64,000 nucleotides of DNA from Marinobacterium weihaiense (GTDB lineage: Bacteria > Pseudomonadota > Gammaproteobacteria > Pseudomonadales > Balneatricaceae): the NCBI RefSeq assembly GCF_019061305.1, contig NZ_JAHQZT010000007.1, positions 62,001-126,000 on the forward strand, in the 5' to 3' direction. The first letter of the stretch is position 1. Each line of letters opens with the position of its first letter. This document shows positions 18,042-25,832 of this stretch, piece by piece. The notes under the pieces are model-generated. The model ran no database searches. It was not told where the DNA came from and worked only from the letters and a program-made list of their open reading frames with translations. The position numbers were made by a program, and so were the translations under genes.

Positions 18042-18646
18042 GACCGGGGTTGAAAACCCTCGCGGCGGCAGTGGCGCTCGCCCTGCTGCTGGTCTGGCAG
18101 CTGGACGACGTGAGCGGTGCACGGCGCTGGATCGCGAGTCTGGCACTGCTGGCCTATGCCGCAGTCCTGGCTGCCGCGCTGCGCAGGTCGGGTGACCGCG
18201 CGGGGCTTCAGGGCGGGGCACAGGACTACTGCATCGCCTATGCCACCGAGACTGGCACCGCCCGCCAGCTGGCACAGGCCACGCGCAAGCGGCTGCGCCA
18301 GACCGGTTTCCAGGCCGAGGTGGTCGCACTGAACCGGCTGGCCGACACGGAGGTGCCCGAGCAGGCCCTGCTGCTGGTGGCCAGTACCACGGGGCAGGGC
18401 GATGCACCCAAAACCGCTCAGGGCTGGGATGATGCTGCGGTGCTGGCCCGTTTTGACCAGAAACCCTATGCCGTGCTGGCGCTGGGGGATCGAAGCTATC
18501 CCCGTTTCTGTGCCTTCGGTCTGGAGGTCCACCGGCGCCTGCAGGCCGCCGGGGCACAGCCACTGTTCGACCCCGTGCAAGTGAGTCAGGCTGATCCGCG
18601 CATGGTGGATGTTTGGTTCCGGCAACTGCTGCCTGCCAGCGATTAA
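18038..18646 (+). CDS. Membrane-anchored flavodoxin-domain protein
   Basis: A 202-residue protein with two N-terminal hydrophobic helices (about 5-22 and 30-47) and a flavodoxin domain (about 64-202). FMN-binding loops are visible: ATETGTARQLA, ASTTGQGDAP and GDRSYPRFCAFG. It resembles the flavodoxin part of sulfite/NADPH reductases. As last gene of the PepSY operon it is likely to pass electrons to the PepSY membrane protein, together forming a ferric(-siderophore) reductase; this is inference. TTG 18038 is the start that overlaps the upstream stop. Confidence 0.82.
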   Translation: MRPGLKTLAAAVALALLLVWQLDDVSGARRWIASLALLAYAAVLAAALRRSGDRAGLQGGAQDYCIAYATETGTARQLAQATRKRLRQTGFQAEVVALNRLADTEVPEQALLLVASTTGQGDAPKTAQGWDDAAVLARFDQKPYAVLALGDRSYPRFCAFGLEVHRRLQAAGAQPLFDPVQVSQADPRMVDVWFRQLLPASD

Positions 18647-18810
18647 TCGCCCGCCGCTGCCCGAATCTGAAGGCTATTCTCGGCCAGCTCGGCAAGGCGA
18701 GCCGGTTCAATCGCGACGGTAGACGATTCGGAAGGTGGCTCCCGGGCCGTGATCACCCTGGATGGCAAATTCCTGCCATACACGCCGTTCTGATGATCGG
18801 TTAGACTCTG

Positions 18811-18840
18811 CGCCGGTGTACAACACCGGCGTTTCTGTTT
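18811..18840 (+). terminator. Terminator or attenuator just before the MFS gene
   Basis: Perfect 8-bp stem CGCCGGTG/CACCGGCG with a TACAA loop, followed by TTTCTGTTT. It ends only 20 bases before ATG 18861, so it either closes the flavodoxin operon or is a leader hairpin for the MFS gene. Confidence 0.75.
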
Positions 18841-18860
18841 ACACGGGTAACCACTGCATC

Positions 18861-20072
18861 ATGTCTCAACAGTCTTCCTCGATCGGCGCCCGTATGGCGG
18901 GCATCTGGCCCATGCTGATCATTATTGCGCTGGCGCTGAACCTGCGTCCCATCGTCACCTCACACGGCCCTCTCTTGGAGTCGATCCGTCAGAGTACGGG
19001 GCTGGGGCTGCAGTCGGCCTCGCTGCTGACGGTCCTGCCCATGCTGTGCATGGGCGTCTTTGCCCTGTTGTTGCCCCGCATCGGCCGCTGGCTGAGTGAA
19101 GGCGGCTGGGTTCTGTTCGGCCTGCTGGCCATTGCCGTGGCCTGCGGCTGGCGCTTCTGGCTGGAAGACGGTGCCTCACTGGTGGTGACGGCTCTGGTGG
19201 CCGGCATCGGTGTGGCGGTAGTGCAATCACTGGCGCCGGGGGTGGTCAAGCGCTGGTACACGCACAAGGTGCCGCTGGGCATGGGACTGTACTCGGCGGC
19301 GTTGATGGGCGGTGGCGGCTTGGCTGCTGTGGTCAGCCCGTTGGTGGCCCGTGCCAGCGGCCACTGGCAGGCCGGGCTGGGCATCTGGTTATTACCGGCG
19401 GTGTTGGCGTTGCTGTGCTGGCGGCTGCGTCCGCGTGATGGCGTCTCGACGGCCGCTGCGCCGCCGCAGCTGAACTGTCTGCGCAACCGCCGAGCCTGGC
19501 TGCTGGCGGCGTATTTCGGGCTGGCCAACGGCGGTTATGCCAGCATGGTGGCCTGGTTGCCGCTCTATGCCCAGTCGTTGGGCTGGAGTGCCGCCGACAG
19601 CGGCGAACTGATCGGTCTGATGACCCTGTTGCAGGTGTGTGCCGCGCTCTGCGTGCCCCTGCTATGTCGCGGCCGTGTCGACCGCCGTCCCTGGCTGCTG
19701 CTGGCCGTCGGTCTGCAGCTGATCGGTTTTAGCGGTCTGCTGTTCTGGCCCGAGCCGGGGCTGGTGGTGTGGGTGGCGCTGATCGGCTATGGCCTGGGCA
19801 GCTGCTTCGCACTGACATTGACGCTGACGCTGGATCATCTGGAGGGGCCGGCCATGGCCGGTGTGCTGGCGGCATTCGTGCAGGGAGTGGGATTTGTCAT
19901 TACCGCGCTGGTGCCCTATCTGGCGGGCTTGCTGCATGATCTGGCGGGCAGCTTTGCCGCGTCTTGGGGGCTGATTCTGGTGACGCTGGTGGCGATGCTC
20001 ATGGTGACCGGGCGCTTTGCGCCGCAAGGTTATGCTCAGGCCATGGCCGAGATTGCTGCGCCCAGGCGCTGA
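18861..20072 (+). CDS. MFS permease, cyanate/nitroimidazole-type (CynX/NimT)
   Basis: A 403-residue carrier with twelve hydrophobic helices. The first helix ALNLRPIVTSHGPLL matches the CynX/NimT group, and VVKRWYTHKVPLGMG is its loop motif. Members move cyanate or small toxic compounds; the true substrate here is unknown. ATG 18861 gives the usual short N-terminus. The stretch 18647-18810 before it shows no gene. Confidence 0.87.
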   Translation: MSQQSSSIGARMAGIWPMLIIIALALNLRPIVTSHGPLLESIRQSTGLGLQSASLLTVLPMLCMGVFALLLPRIGRWLSEGGWVLFGLLAIAVACGWRFWLEDGASLVVTALVAGIGVAVVQSLAPGVVKRWYTHKVPLGMGLYSAALMGGGGLAAVVSPLVARASGHWQAGLGIWLLPAVLALLCWRLRPRDGVSTAAAPPQLNCLRNRRAWLLAAYFGLANGGYASMVAWLPLYAQSLGWSAADSGELIGLMTLLQVCAALCVPLLCRGRVDRRPWLLLAVGLQLIGFSGLLFWPEPGLVVWVALIGYGLGSCFALTLTLTLDHLEGPAMAGVLAAFVQGVGFVITALVPYLAGLLHDLAGSFAASWGLILVTLVAMLMVTGRFAPQGYAQAMAEIAAPRR

Positions 20073-20140
20073 GCGGCCACAGCAGGCTGGGCGGTTGTTA
20101 TTGCTGTGCGCATGATAATTCCCGTGTGTTCGGATTGTGA

Positions 20141-20171
20141 TCCCCCGAGGCAAACCCTGCCCCGGGGGGGA
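20141..20171. terminator. Weak hairpin between convergent MFS and copB genes
   Basis: CCCCCG (20142) can pair with CGGGGG (20163) in either direction. There is no T run on either side, so this may not be a classic terminator. Confidence 0.35.
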
Positions 20172-20181
20172 TGTCAGCCGG

Positions 20182-20883
20182 TTAAAACCAGAAGCTGACC
20201 CCTAGTCGCCAGTAGGTTTCTTCCACGTCGTGACCGCTGGCGCGGGCCAGGTCGGCGCTGTCACCCAGCTTGCGCTCCCAGGTGACGCCGACATAGGGCG
20301 CCAGGTCGGGGCGCACTTCCCAGGCCAGACGCAGTTCCAGGTCCAGGTCGGCCAGGCCGCTGCCTTGGTGTTCCTCGGGATCACTGAAGTTGTGCGCCGT
20401 CAGGCCGACTTCCGGGCTGAGCACCCATTGCCGGGTCAGTCGGATCTCTCGTTCCACGCTCAGCTCGGCGCTGAGGTCGGTGCCTGGGCCCATCAGCAGG
20501 TTGAACTCGGTTTCCAGGTACCCGGGCGCGGTGCCGTTGATGCCCAGCAGGGCGCGGTCATCGCGGCGCTCGGCCAGGGGCGCGTGGTGCCAGCCCAGCT
20601 GCAGGTCCCAGTAGGGCGCGATGGCGCGACGATAGAACAGGCGCAGTTCCTGCTCCTCGCTGCGGCCATCCAGGCGCGCCCCCTCGCTGGTGAGCACCAG
20701 CTTGTGCAGATCGGTCCCCAGCCAGCCCTCGATATTCCAGGCCAGACGGGTATCGCCATCGCGGTAGGCGCCTTCCAGTTGCTTGACGTCGAGCTTGGTG
20801 AGCACCGGATCGTCATTCATGCCGGCCAGCGCCAGGGCCGGTGTCAGCAGGGCCGCCAGTGGCCAGTATGCATGCAGTTTCAT
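20182..20883 (-). CDS. copB: Copper resistance outer-membrane protein CopB
   Basis: A 233-residue protein: signal peptide (ending ALALAG, about 1-21), then a beta-barrel-like sequence with alternating aromatic/charged residues and a C-terminal SFWF end typical of outer-membrane proteins. CopB family motifs: RLAWNIEGWLG, ELRLFYRRAI, WDLQLGWHHAP, YLETEFNLL. The usual His/Met-rich N-terminal repeat of longer CopB proteins is missing, so this is the short form. It follows copA by 11 bases with a GAGGAGAG ribosome site, so it is co-transcribed with it. Confidence 0.92.
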   Translation of the reverse strand: MKLHAYWPLAALLTPALALAGMNDDPVLTKLDVKQLEGAYRDGDTRLAWNIEGWLGTDLHKLVLTSEGARLDGRSEEQELRLFYRRAIAPYWDLQLGWHHAPLAERRDDRALLGINGTAPGYLETEFNLLMGPGTDLSAELSVEREIRLTRQWVLSPEVGLTAHNFSDPEEHQGSGLADLDLELRLAWEVRPDLAPYVGVTWERKLGDSADLARASGHDVEETYWRLGVSFWF

Positions 20884-20894
20884 TCGCTCTCTCC

Positions 20895-22934
20895 TCAGCT
20901 GACCACGACTTTTCGGAACATGCCCATCATGTGATAGAGCAGGTGGCAGTGGAATGCCCATTCGCCCTTGGCGTCGGCGGTCACCAGATAGCTCAGGCGT
21001 GCGCCGGGCTGCACTACCAGGGTGTGTTTGCGCGGCAGGTGCGTGGCGTCACCGGTTTCCAGATCGCTCCACATGCCGTGCAGGTGGACCGGGTGCGGCA
21101 TCATGGTGTCGTTGACCAGGGTGATACGCACGCGCTCGCCGTAGTTCAGATGGATGGGGTCGGCGTCGGCATAACGGATGCCGTTGAGCGACCACATGTA
21201 GCGGCTCATGTTGCCGGTCAGGTGCAGCTCGATCTCGCGGCCGGGCTCGCGGGTGTCGGGCGTGGGGTGCAGGCTACGCAGGTCAGCGTAGGTCAGCACT
21301 TTGCGGCCGTTGTTGCGCAGACCAACGCCGGGATCATCCAGGCGGTATTCTGGTGCTTCGGCGCGCATGTCCACATGGGGGCCGTATTCGCTGTCGGCAT
21401 GCACCGGCATGCCGGCCGACAGGGGATGGCCCTTATAGGTTGGCGCATCGGTGTGAGCCTGGCCATGCGACCTGCCCTGTGAAGCGCTATGGGTATTGCC
21501 GTGGGACATGCCGTGCCCGTTGCTCGACGCCATGCCGTGGCTGGCATGTGCATCCTGAGCGCCCTGATTCATGGTGTGTTGGCCCATGCTGTGCCCGGTC
21601 ATGCCGTGGTCGGCGTGTGACTGAGCCATCGGCATTGCCATGCCTTGGTGCGGCATGGCAGCGTGCTCGCCACGCACGCCAAGGTGGCCGCCGTGTTGCA
21701 TGCCGCTGTCGGCCGTCGGCATGTCATGCCCTGCATGTCCGTGTTGGGTTGGCATCGCATGGCCGCCATGCGCACCATGATCACCGCTGCTCATCGCCAT
21801 GCCCATATCCATGTGGGTCAGTTCGGGGGCCGGGTCCATGGCCGGCGGCGTGGCACTGAGCGCCGGGTCTGGGGTCAGGTGACCGTGGGCGTAACCGGAA
21901 CGATCAATGGCCTGGGCGAACAGGCTGTAAGCCTTGTGTTCGATGGGTTCCACAATGATATCGATGGTTTCGGCCACGCCGATGCGGAACTCGCCGACAC
22001 GGACCGGTTCCACGTACTGGCCGTCACAGGCCACCACGGTCATGCTCAGGCCGGGAATGCGCAGGTCGAAGAAGGTCATGGCCGCGGCGTTGATCACGCG
22101 CAGGCGCACCTTCTCGCCGGGGCTGAACAGGCCGGTCCAGCCGCTGGCCGGCGTCTGGCCGTTCATCAGGAAGGTGTAGGTGTACCCGGTGACATCGGAG
22201 ATGTCGCGATCGCTCATGCGCATCTTCTCCCACATCTGGCGCCGTGACAGCGCCGCGCCCCAGCCATCCTGCTGCGCTTCCGGGATGAGATCATCGGCCA
22301 GGGTACGCTCGCGGCGGTTGTAGTAGTGGCTCATCTTCTTCAGGTTGGCGTACACCCGCTCCGGCGGGGTATCGCTCCAGTCCGACAGCATGAGCACGTA
22401 ATCGCGGTCGTAGCTGAAGGGCTCGGGCTCCTTGGGGTCGATGATGATGGCGCCGTACAGGCCGGTCTGTTCCTGGAAGCCGGAGTGGCTGTGATACCAG
22501 TAGGTGCCGTTCTGCTGCACATCGAACTCATAGGTAAAGGTTTCGCCGGGGGCGATGCCATCGAAACTGAGCCCCGGCACGCCATCCATGTCCGTGGGCA
22601 GAATGATGCCGTGCCAGTGGATGGAGGAGTCGGTGTCCAGGGTATTGCGTACGTTGAGGCGAACCCGGTCACCCTCGCGCCAGCGCAGGATGGGGGCAGG
22701 CAGGGAGCCGTTGACCGTCGTGGCCAGCGTGTCGGTGCCGGTGAAATTGACCACCTGATGGCCGATGTCGAGGTTGAACTCGGTACCGCTCAGCACGGGA
22801 TGCGCAGTGGCAGCCGGCGTTGCGGCCAGCAGCGGGCGGGCATGCAGGCCCAGTCCGGTGGCGAGACCGCCCAGGGCCAGTCCCTGGACGAAACGGCGCC
22901 GCGAGGGCGCAGGCAAAGTCGTATCCTTGCTCAT
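20895..22934 (-). CDS. copA: Multicopper oxidase CopA with Met/His-rich insert
   Basis: A 679-residue periplasmic laccase-like oxidase that detoxifies Cu(I). It has a Tat signal (RRRFVQG near residue 11), then cupredoxin domains with copper-site motifs HWHG and WYHSHSG in domain 1 and HPVHLHGMW and HCHLLYHMMGM at the C-terminus. Between about residues 370 and 520 lies an insert packed with Met and His (repeats such as GHGM, HAMP, MDMGMAM), expected to bind Cu(I). I place the start at 22934 because it begins just before the Tat motif; the frame stays open upstream through the 15-base repeats. Confidence 0.95.
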   Translation of the reverse strand: MSKDTTLPAPSRRRFVQGLALGGLATGLGLHARPLLAATPAATAHPVLSGTEFNLDIGHQVVNFTGTDTLATTVNGSLPAPILRWREGDRVRLNVRNTLDTDSSIHWHGIILPTDMDGVPGLSFDGIAPGETFTYEFDVQQNGTYWYHSHSGFQEQTGLYGAIIIDPKEPEPFSYDRDYVLMLSDWSDTPPERVYANLKKMSHYYNRRERTLADDLIPEAQQDGWGAALSRRQMWEKMRMSDRDISDVTGYTYTFLMNGQTPASGWTGLFSPGEKVRLRVINAAAMTFFDLRIPGLSMTVVACDGQYVEPVRVGEFRIGVAETIDIIVEPIEHKAYSLFAQAIDRSGYAHGHLTPDPALSATPPAMDPAPELTHMDMGMAMSSGDHGAHGGHAMPTQHGHAGHDMPTADSGMQHGGHLGVRGEHAAMPHQGMAMPMAQSHADHGMTGHSMGQHTMNQGAQDAHASHGMASSNGHGMSHGNTHSASQGRSHGQAHTDAPTYKGHPLSAGMPVHADSEYGPHVDMRAEAPEYRLDDPGVGLRNNGRKVLTYADLRSLHPTPDTREPGREIELHLTGNMSRYMWSLNGIRYADADPIHLNYGERVRITLVNDTMMPHPVHLHGMWSDLETGDATHLPRKHTLVVQPGARLSYLVTADAKGEWAFHCHLLYHMMGMFRKVVVS

Positions 22935-22964
22935 GAAGGTGCTCCTGAAAGACGTCAATAATGT

Positions 22965-23033
22965 CGGGCCGCGAACGGTCGGGCCGCGATCGGTCGAGCC
23001 GCGTACGGTCGGGCCGCGTACGGTCGGGCCGTG
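22965..23033. repeat. 15-base tandem repeat between copL-like gene and copA
   Basis: Units CGGGCCGCGAACGGT, CGGGCCGCGATCGGT, CGAGCCGCGTACGGT and CGGGCCGCGTACGGT follow without gaps at 22965, 22980, 22995 and 23010, with a partial fifth at 23025. The unit is a multiple of three and in frame with copA upstream, reading as repeated GPTVR on the minus strand. Confidence 0.95.
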
Positions 23034-23063
23034 CATGAAACAGCGGCGATTATTCGGCGTATG

Positions 23064-23399
23064 TCAGGCGATTGGAGGGCGGTGCAGGCTGTTGGGGAAC
23101 AGCCGTTGATACAGGTCGGGCGGGAGCGTGCCATGGACACTGCCGGCGGCAGTTGCCAGCGCGATACCGGGCACCAGCGGGGCGCAGTGACTGGCGCAGC
23201 TGGCCATGCACTGCTGCCAGCAGTCGGCGGCGGTCTGATGTTGTTGGTCGCTGTCATGCGGCATGTCGGTGGCATGCAGGTGCTGTGCGGACGGGTCGGT
23301 CATGGGGACTGCTGCCGTGATCACGGGCGCGAGCAGCAACAGCAGCAGCGCAAGTGCGCTCAGCAGGCTGATCAGTCGTGGTGCGGGCAGATTCGGCAT
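23064..23399 (-). CDS. Small secreted Cys/His-rich protein, CopL-like
   Basis: A 111-residue protein with an N-terminal hydrophobic segment (about 8-30) and a mature part with a His cluster and four Cys at residues 60, 64, 68 and 72, evenly four apart, as on one face of a helix. It ends in RPPIA. Position first in a copL-copA-copB order, size and Cys/His content fit CopL of the Xanthomonas copLAB operon, which is needed for copper-induced expression. Sequence alone does not prove the family. Confidence 0.65.
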   Translation of the reverse strand: MPNLPAPRLISLLSALALLLLLLAPVITAAVPMTDPSAQHLHATDMPHDSDQQHQTAADCWQQCMASCASHCAPLVPGIALATAAGSVHGTLPPDLYQRLFPNSLHRPPIA

Positions 23400-23500
23400 G
23401 ACAGCTCCATCAGGGTTTTGGCATAGTATAGCGTTGTGACCGGTGCCGGGTGCAAGGGTTCCGGTTGTTTCCGTCCAGTGTACCGGTAACCGAGATCGCC

Positions 23501-24226
23501 TTGTCCAACCGTCATCCTTCTTTTCTGCAACGTTATCTGCTGCGGCCGTTCTGGCGCCTGTGCTGGCGTCTGGGGCTGGCGCTCATGCTGCTACTGACAC
23601 TGCTGGTGCTCAGCCTGAAGGTGATCGACCCGCCGGTCTGGTCCTGGCAAGTCTGGCGCGACTGGACGCGCCCGGCCGGTTATCCCGACCAGCAAGCGCA
23701 CCGCTGGGTGGATCTGGATCGCATTCCGCTGCACCTGCAGCTGGCGGTCGTGGCGGCCGAGGATCAGCGCTTTCCGCTGCATGCCGGGATTGACCTGCGG
23801 GCGGTGCGTCAGGCCGTCGATGACGCCTTGGCCGGAGAGGGACTGCGAGGCGCCAGCACACTGACCCAGCAAACGGCCAAGAACCTGTTTCTCTGGCCCG
23901 GGCGTGATTGGGCCCGTAAGGGACTGGAGGTCCCGCTGGCACTGATGCTGGAGGGAATACTGGGCAAGGCGCGGATTCTGGAGCTGTACCTGAATATTGT
24001 TGAATTTGCGCCGGGCGTGTATGGCGTGGCGGCTGCCAGTGAATACTGGTATCGGCAACCGGTCGAGCAGCTGGATGCGGATCAGGTGGCACGGCTGGCC
24101 GCGATTCTGCCTAATCCGTGGCGCTACAGCGCCCAGCCGGCATCGCCCCATGTGCGTCAGCGGGCGGATTGGATCCGTCGCCAGATGCAGCAGCTGGGGT
24201 CTGACTGGATCCTGCAGATTGAGTAA
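23501..24226 (+). CDS. mtgA: Monofunctional peptidoglycan glycosyltransferase MtgA
   Basis: A 241-residue (from TTG 23501) inner-membrane GT51 enzyme that polymerises lipid II into glycan strands. Membrane helix at about 22-45; GT51 motifs AAEDQRFPLHAGID (catalytic Glu in AAEDQRF), RGASTLTQQTAKNLFLW, and LELYLNIVEFAPGVYG follow in the usual order. A GTG at 23450 would add 17 residues; no good ribosome site favours either. Confidence 0.92.
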   Translation: MSNRHPSFLQRYLLRPFWRLCWRLGLALMLLLTLLVLSLKVIDPPVWSWQVWRDWTRPAGYPDQQAHRWVDLDRIPLHLQLAVVAAEDQRFPLHAGIDLRAVRQAVDDALAGEGLRGASTLTQQTAKNLFLWPGRDWARKGLEVPLALMLEGILGKARILELYLNIVEFAPGVYGVAAASEYWYRQPVEQLDADQVARLAAILPNPWRYSAQPASPHVRQRADWIRRQMQQLGSDWILQIE

Positions 24227-24281
24227 TCGGTTATAAAAGGTTCAGTTTTTATGATGATTGCGGTATAAAGAATCCATTCTC

Positions 24282-24297
24282 GGTACCCTTGGGTACC
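24282..24297. repeat. Perfect 16-base inverted repeat upstream of the NhaC-type gene
   Basis: GGTACCC TT GGGTACC. It lies in the 205-base leader of the antiporter gene together with a second small dyad CCTGATCGGTCAGG (near 24399-24413). Could be an operator or mRNA hairpin. Confidence 0.5.
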
Positions 24298-24431
24298 ATG
24301 CCCCTGCATGGATACGTGCCGACCGGCTTGGCACTGCGCATAACTTCTTGATTCCGTTCGCTGCCCCGCTGACCTGGCCGGGCAGTGGTGAATATTTGAC
24401 CTGATCGGTCAGGCATGACTCGGATAGCACA

Positions 24432-25757
24432 ATGACGAAAAACTCTCCCTTGGCCCTGTTGCCACTCGGACTCTTTCTGGCCCTGTTTATCGGCAGCGGT
24501 CTGTATTATCAGGCGGCCGGCGTCGAGTTCGCCTTTTACGAGATATCGGCGCCCGTCGCCATTCTGCCGGCCATCGTACTGGCCCTGATGCTGGAAAAAG
24601 GGCGCTTGAACGCCCGCATCGAAACCTTTATTGCCGGGGTGGGCGATCACACCATCATCACCATGGCATTGATTTACCTGCTGGCCGGCGCCTTTGCCAG
24701 CGTGGCCAAGGCGGTGGGCGGTGTCGATGCTACGGTCAATTTCGGACTCAGCATCATTCCGCCGGAGCTGGTGCTGCCGGGGCTGTTCGTGATCAGTGCT
24801 TTCATCGCCACGTCCATGGGCACGTCCATGGGCACCATCGCCGCCATAGCCCCCATTGCCGTGGGCGTGGCCGATGCCACGGACCTGTCGCTGCTGTTGG
24901 CGGTCGGTACCGTGGTGGGGGGCGCGATGTTCGGTGACAACCTGTCCATCATTTCCGATACCACCATTGCCGCCACGCGCACTCAGGGATGCGAGATGAA
25001 GGACAAGTTCCGCCTCAACTTCAAGATCGCGTTGCCGGCGGCGCTGCTGACGCTGGTCTGGCTGTTCTTCCAGGGCAGCAGTGCACAGGTGGAAGTGCCC
25101 GGCGAGTATGAATTGATCCGTGTGCTGCCTTATCTGGCTGTGCTGGCGCTGGCGCTGTCGGGTCTGAACGTGATGCTGGTGCTGTTTGTCGGCATTCTGC
25201 TGGCCGGTGGCGTGGGCCTGTTTGCCACCGAGGGCTACAGCGTGGCGCAGTGGTCCAAGGATATCTACGCCGGGTATACCGGCATGCAGGAAATCCTGAT
25301 TCTGTCGCTGCTGATCGGCGGGCTGGGTGCCCTGATGAAGTCCCAGGGCGGTCTGGTGTGGCTGTCGGGCATGATCGACAAGCTGTCACGCCAGAGTGAT
25401 GACCCGAAAAAGCACCGTCGTTCCGGTGAGTTCAGCATCAGCGCCGCAGTGGCCCTGACCAACGTCTGTACCGCCAACAACACCGTGGCGATCATCATTT
25501 CCGGTGGTTTGGCCAAGGACATCGCCGGCCGTTACGGCGTCGACCCGCGCCGCAGCGCCAGCCTGATGGATATCTTCTCCTGCGTGGTGCAGGGCATGCT
25601 GCCGTATGGTGCCCAGGTGCTGCTGGCAGGCTCTATTGCCAAGCTGTCCCCACTGGAGATCATCGGCAATATTCACTACTGCTGGGTGTTGGGACTGGTG
25701 GCGCTGGTGTCCATCGTGGCCGGTTATCCACAGCCGAAAAAGGCACTGAACGGCTGA
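24432..25757 (+). CDS. NhaC-family Na+/H+ antiporter
   Basis: A 441-residue inner-membrane protein with about eleven hydrophobic helices. NhaC-type motifs: SAFIATSMGTSMGTI, GAMFGDNLSIISDTTIAAT, and a matching second-half motif NVCTANNTVAIIISG. These exchange Na+ (or Na+ coupled with organic ions) for H+. The exact ion partner is not visible. The leader 24227-24431 has inverted repeats; the gene is closed by a bidirectional terminator. Confidence 0.9.
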   Translation: MTKNSPLALLPLGLFLALFIGSGLYYQAAGVEFAFYEISAPVAILPAIVLALMLEKGRLNARIETFIAGVGDHTIITMALIYLLAGAFASVAKAVGGVDATVNFGLSIIPPELVLPGLFVISAFIATSMGTSMGTIAAIAPIAVGVADATDLSLLLAVGTVVGGAMFGDNLSIISDTTIAATRTQGCEMKDKFRLNFKIALPAALLTLVWLFFQGSSAQVEVPGEYELIRVLPYLAVLALALSGLNVMLVLFVGILLAGGVGLFATEGYSVAQWSKDIYAGYTGMQEILILSLLIGGLGALMKSQGGLVWLSGMIDKLSRQSDDPKKHRRSGEFSISAAVALTNVCTANNTVAIIISGGLAKDIAGRYGVDPRRSASLMDIFSCVVQGMLPYGAQVLLAGSIAKLSPLEIIGNIHYCWVLGLVALVSIVAGYPQPKKALNG

Positions 25758-25776
25758 GCGTTCAGTAACCTGAAAA

Positions 25777-25811
25777 CGCAAAAGGCCGCTGCACTGCAGC
25801 GGCCTTTTTGA
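25777..25811. terminator. Bidirectional terminator between antiporter and siderophore receptor
   Basis: AAAGGCCGCTG/CAGCGGCCTTT stem (25781-25791 with 25797-25807), with T5 on the plus side and A4 on the other, so it can stop both convergent transcripts. Confidence 0.9.
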
Positions 25812-25832
25812 TGGAGCCCCACGCGGTCGGGG

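Noticed and set aside
18647-18810. Region after the flavodoxin gene as a tRNA
   Set aside because: A GGTTCAATC-like stretch occurs, but no cloverleaf can be formed around it.
22965-23033. 15-base repeats as a CRISPR array
   Set aside because: Units abut without spacers and are too short.
24335-24352. TTGGCAC before the NhaC-type gene as a sigma-54 promoter
   Set aside because: The -12 part (TTGC with proper spacing) is absent; only the -24 half fits.
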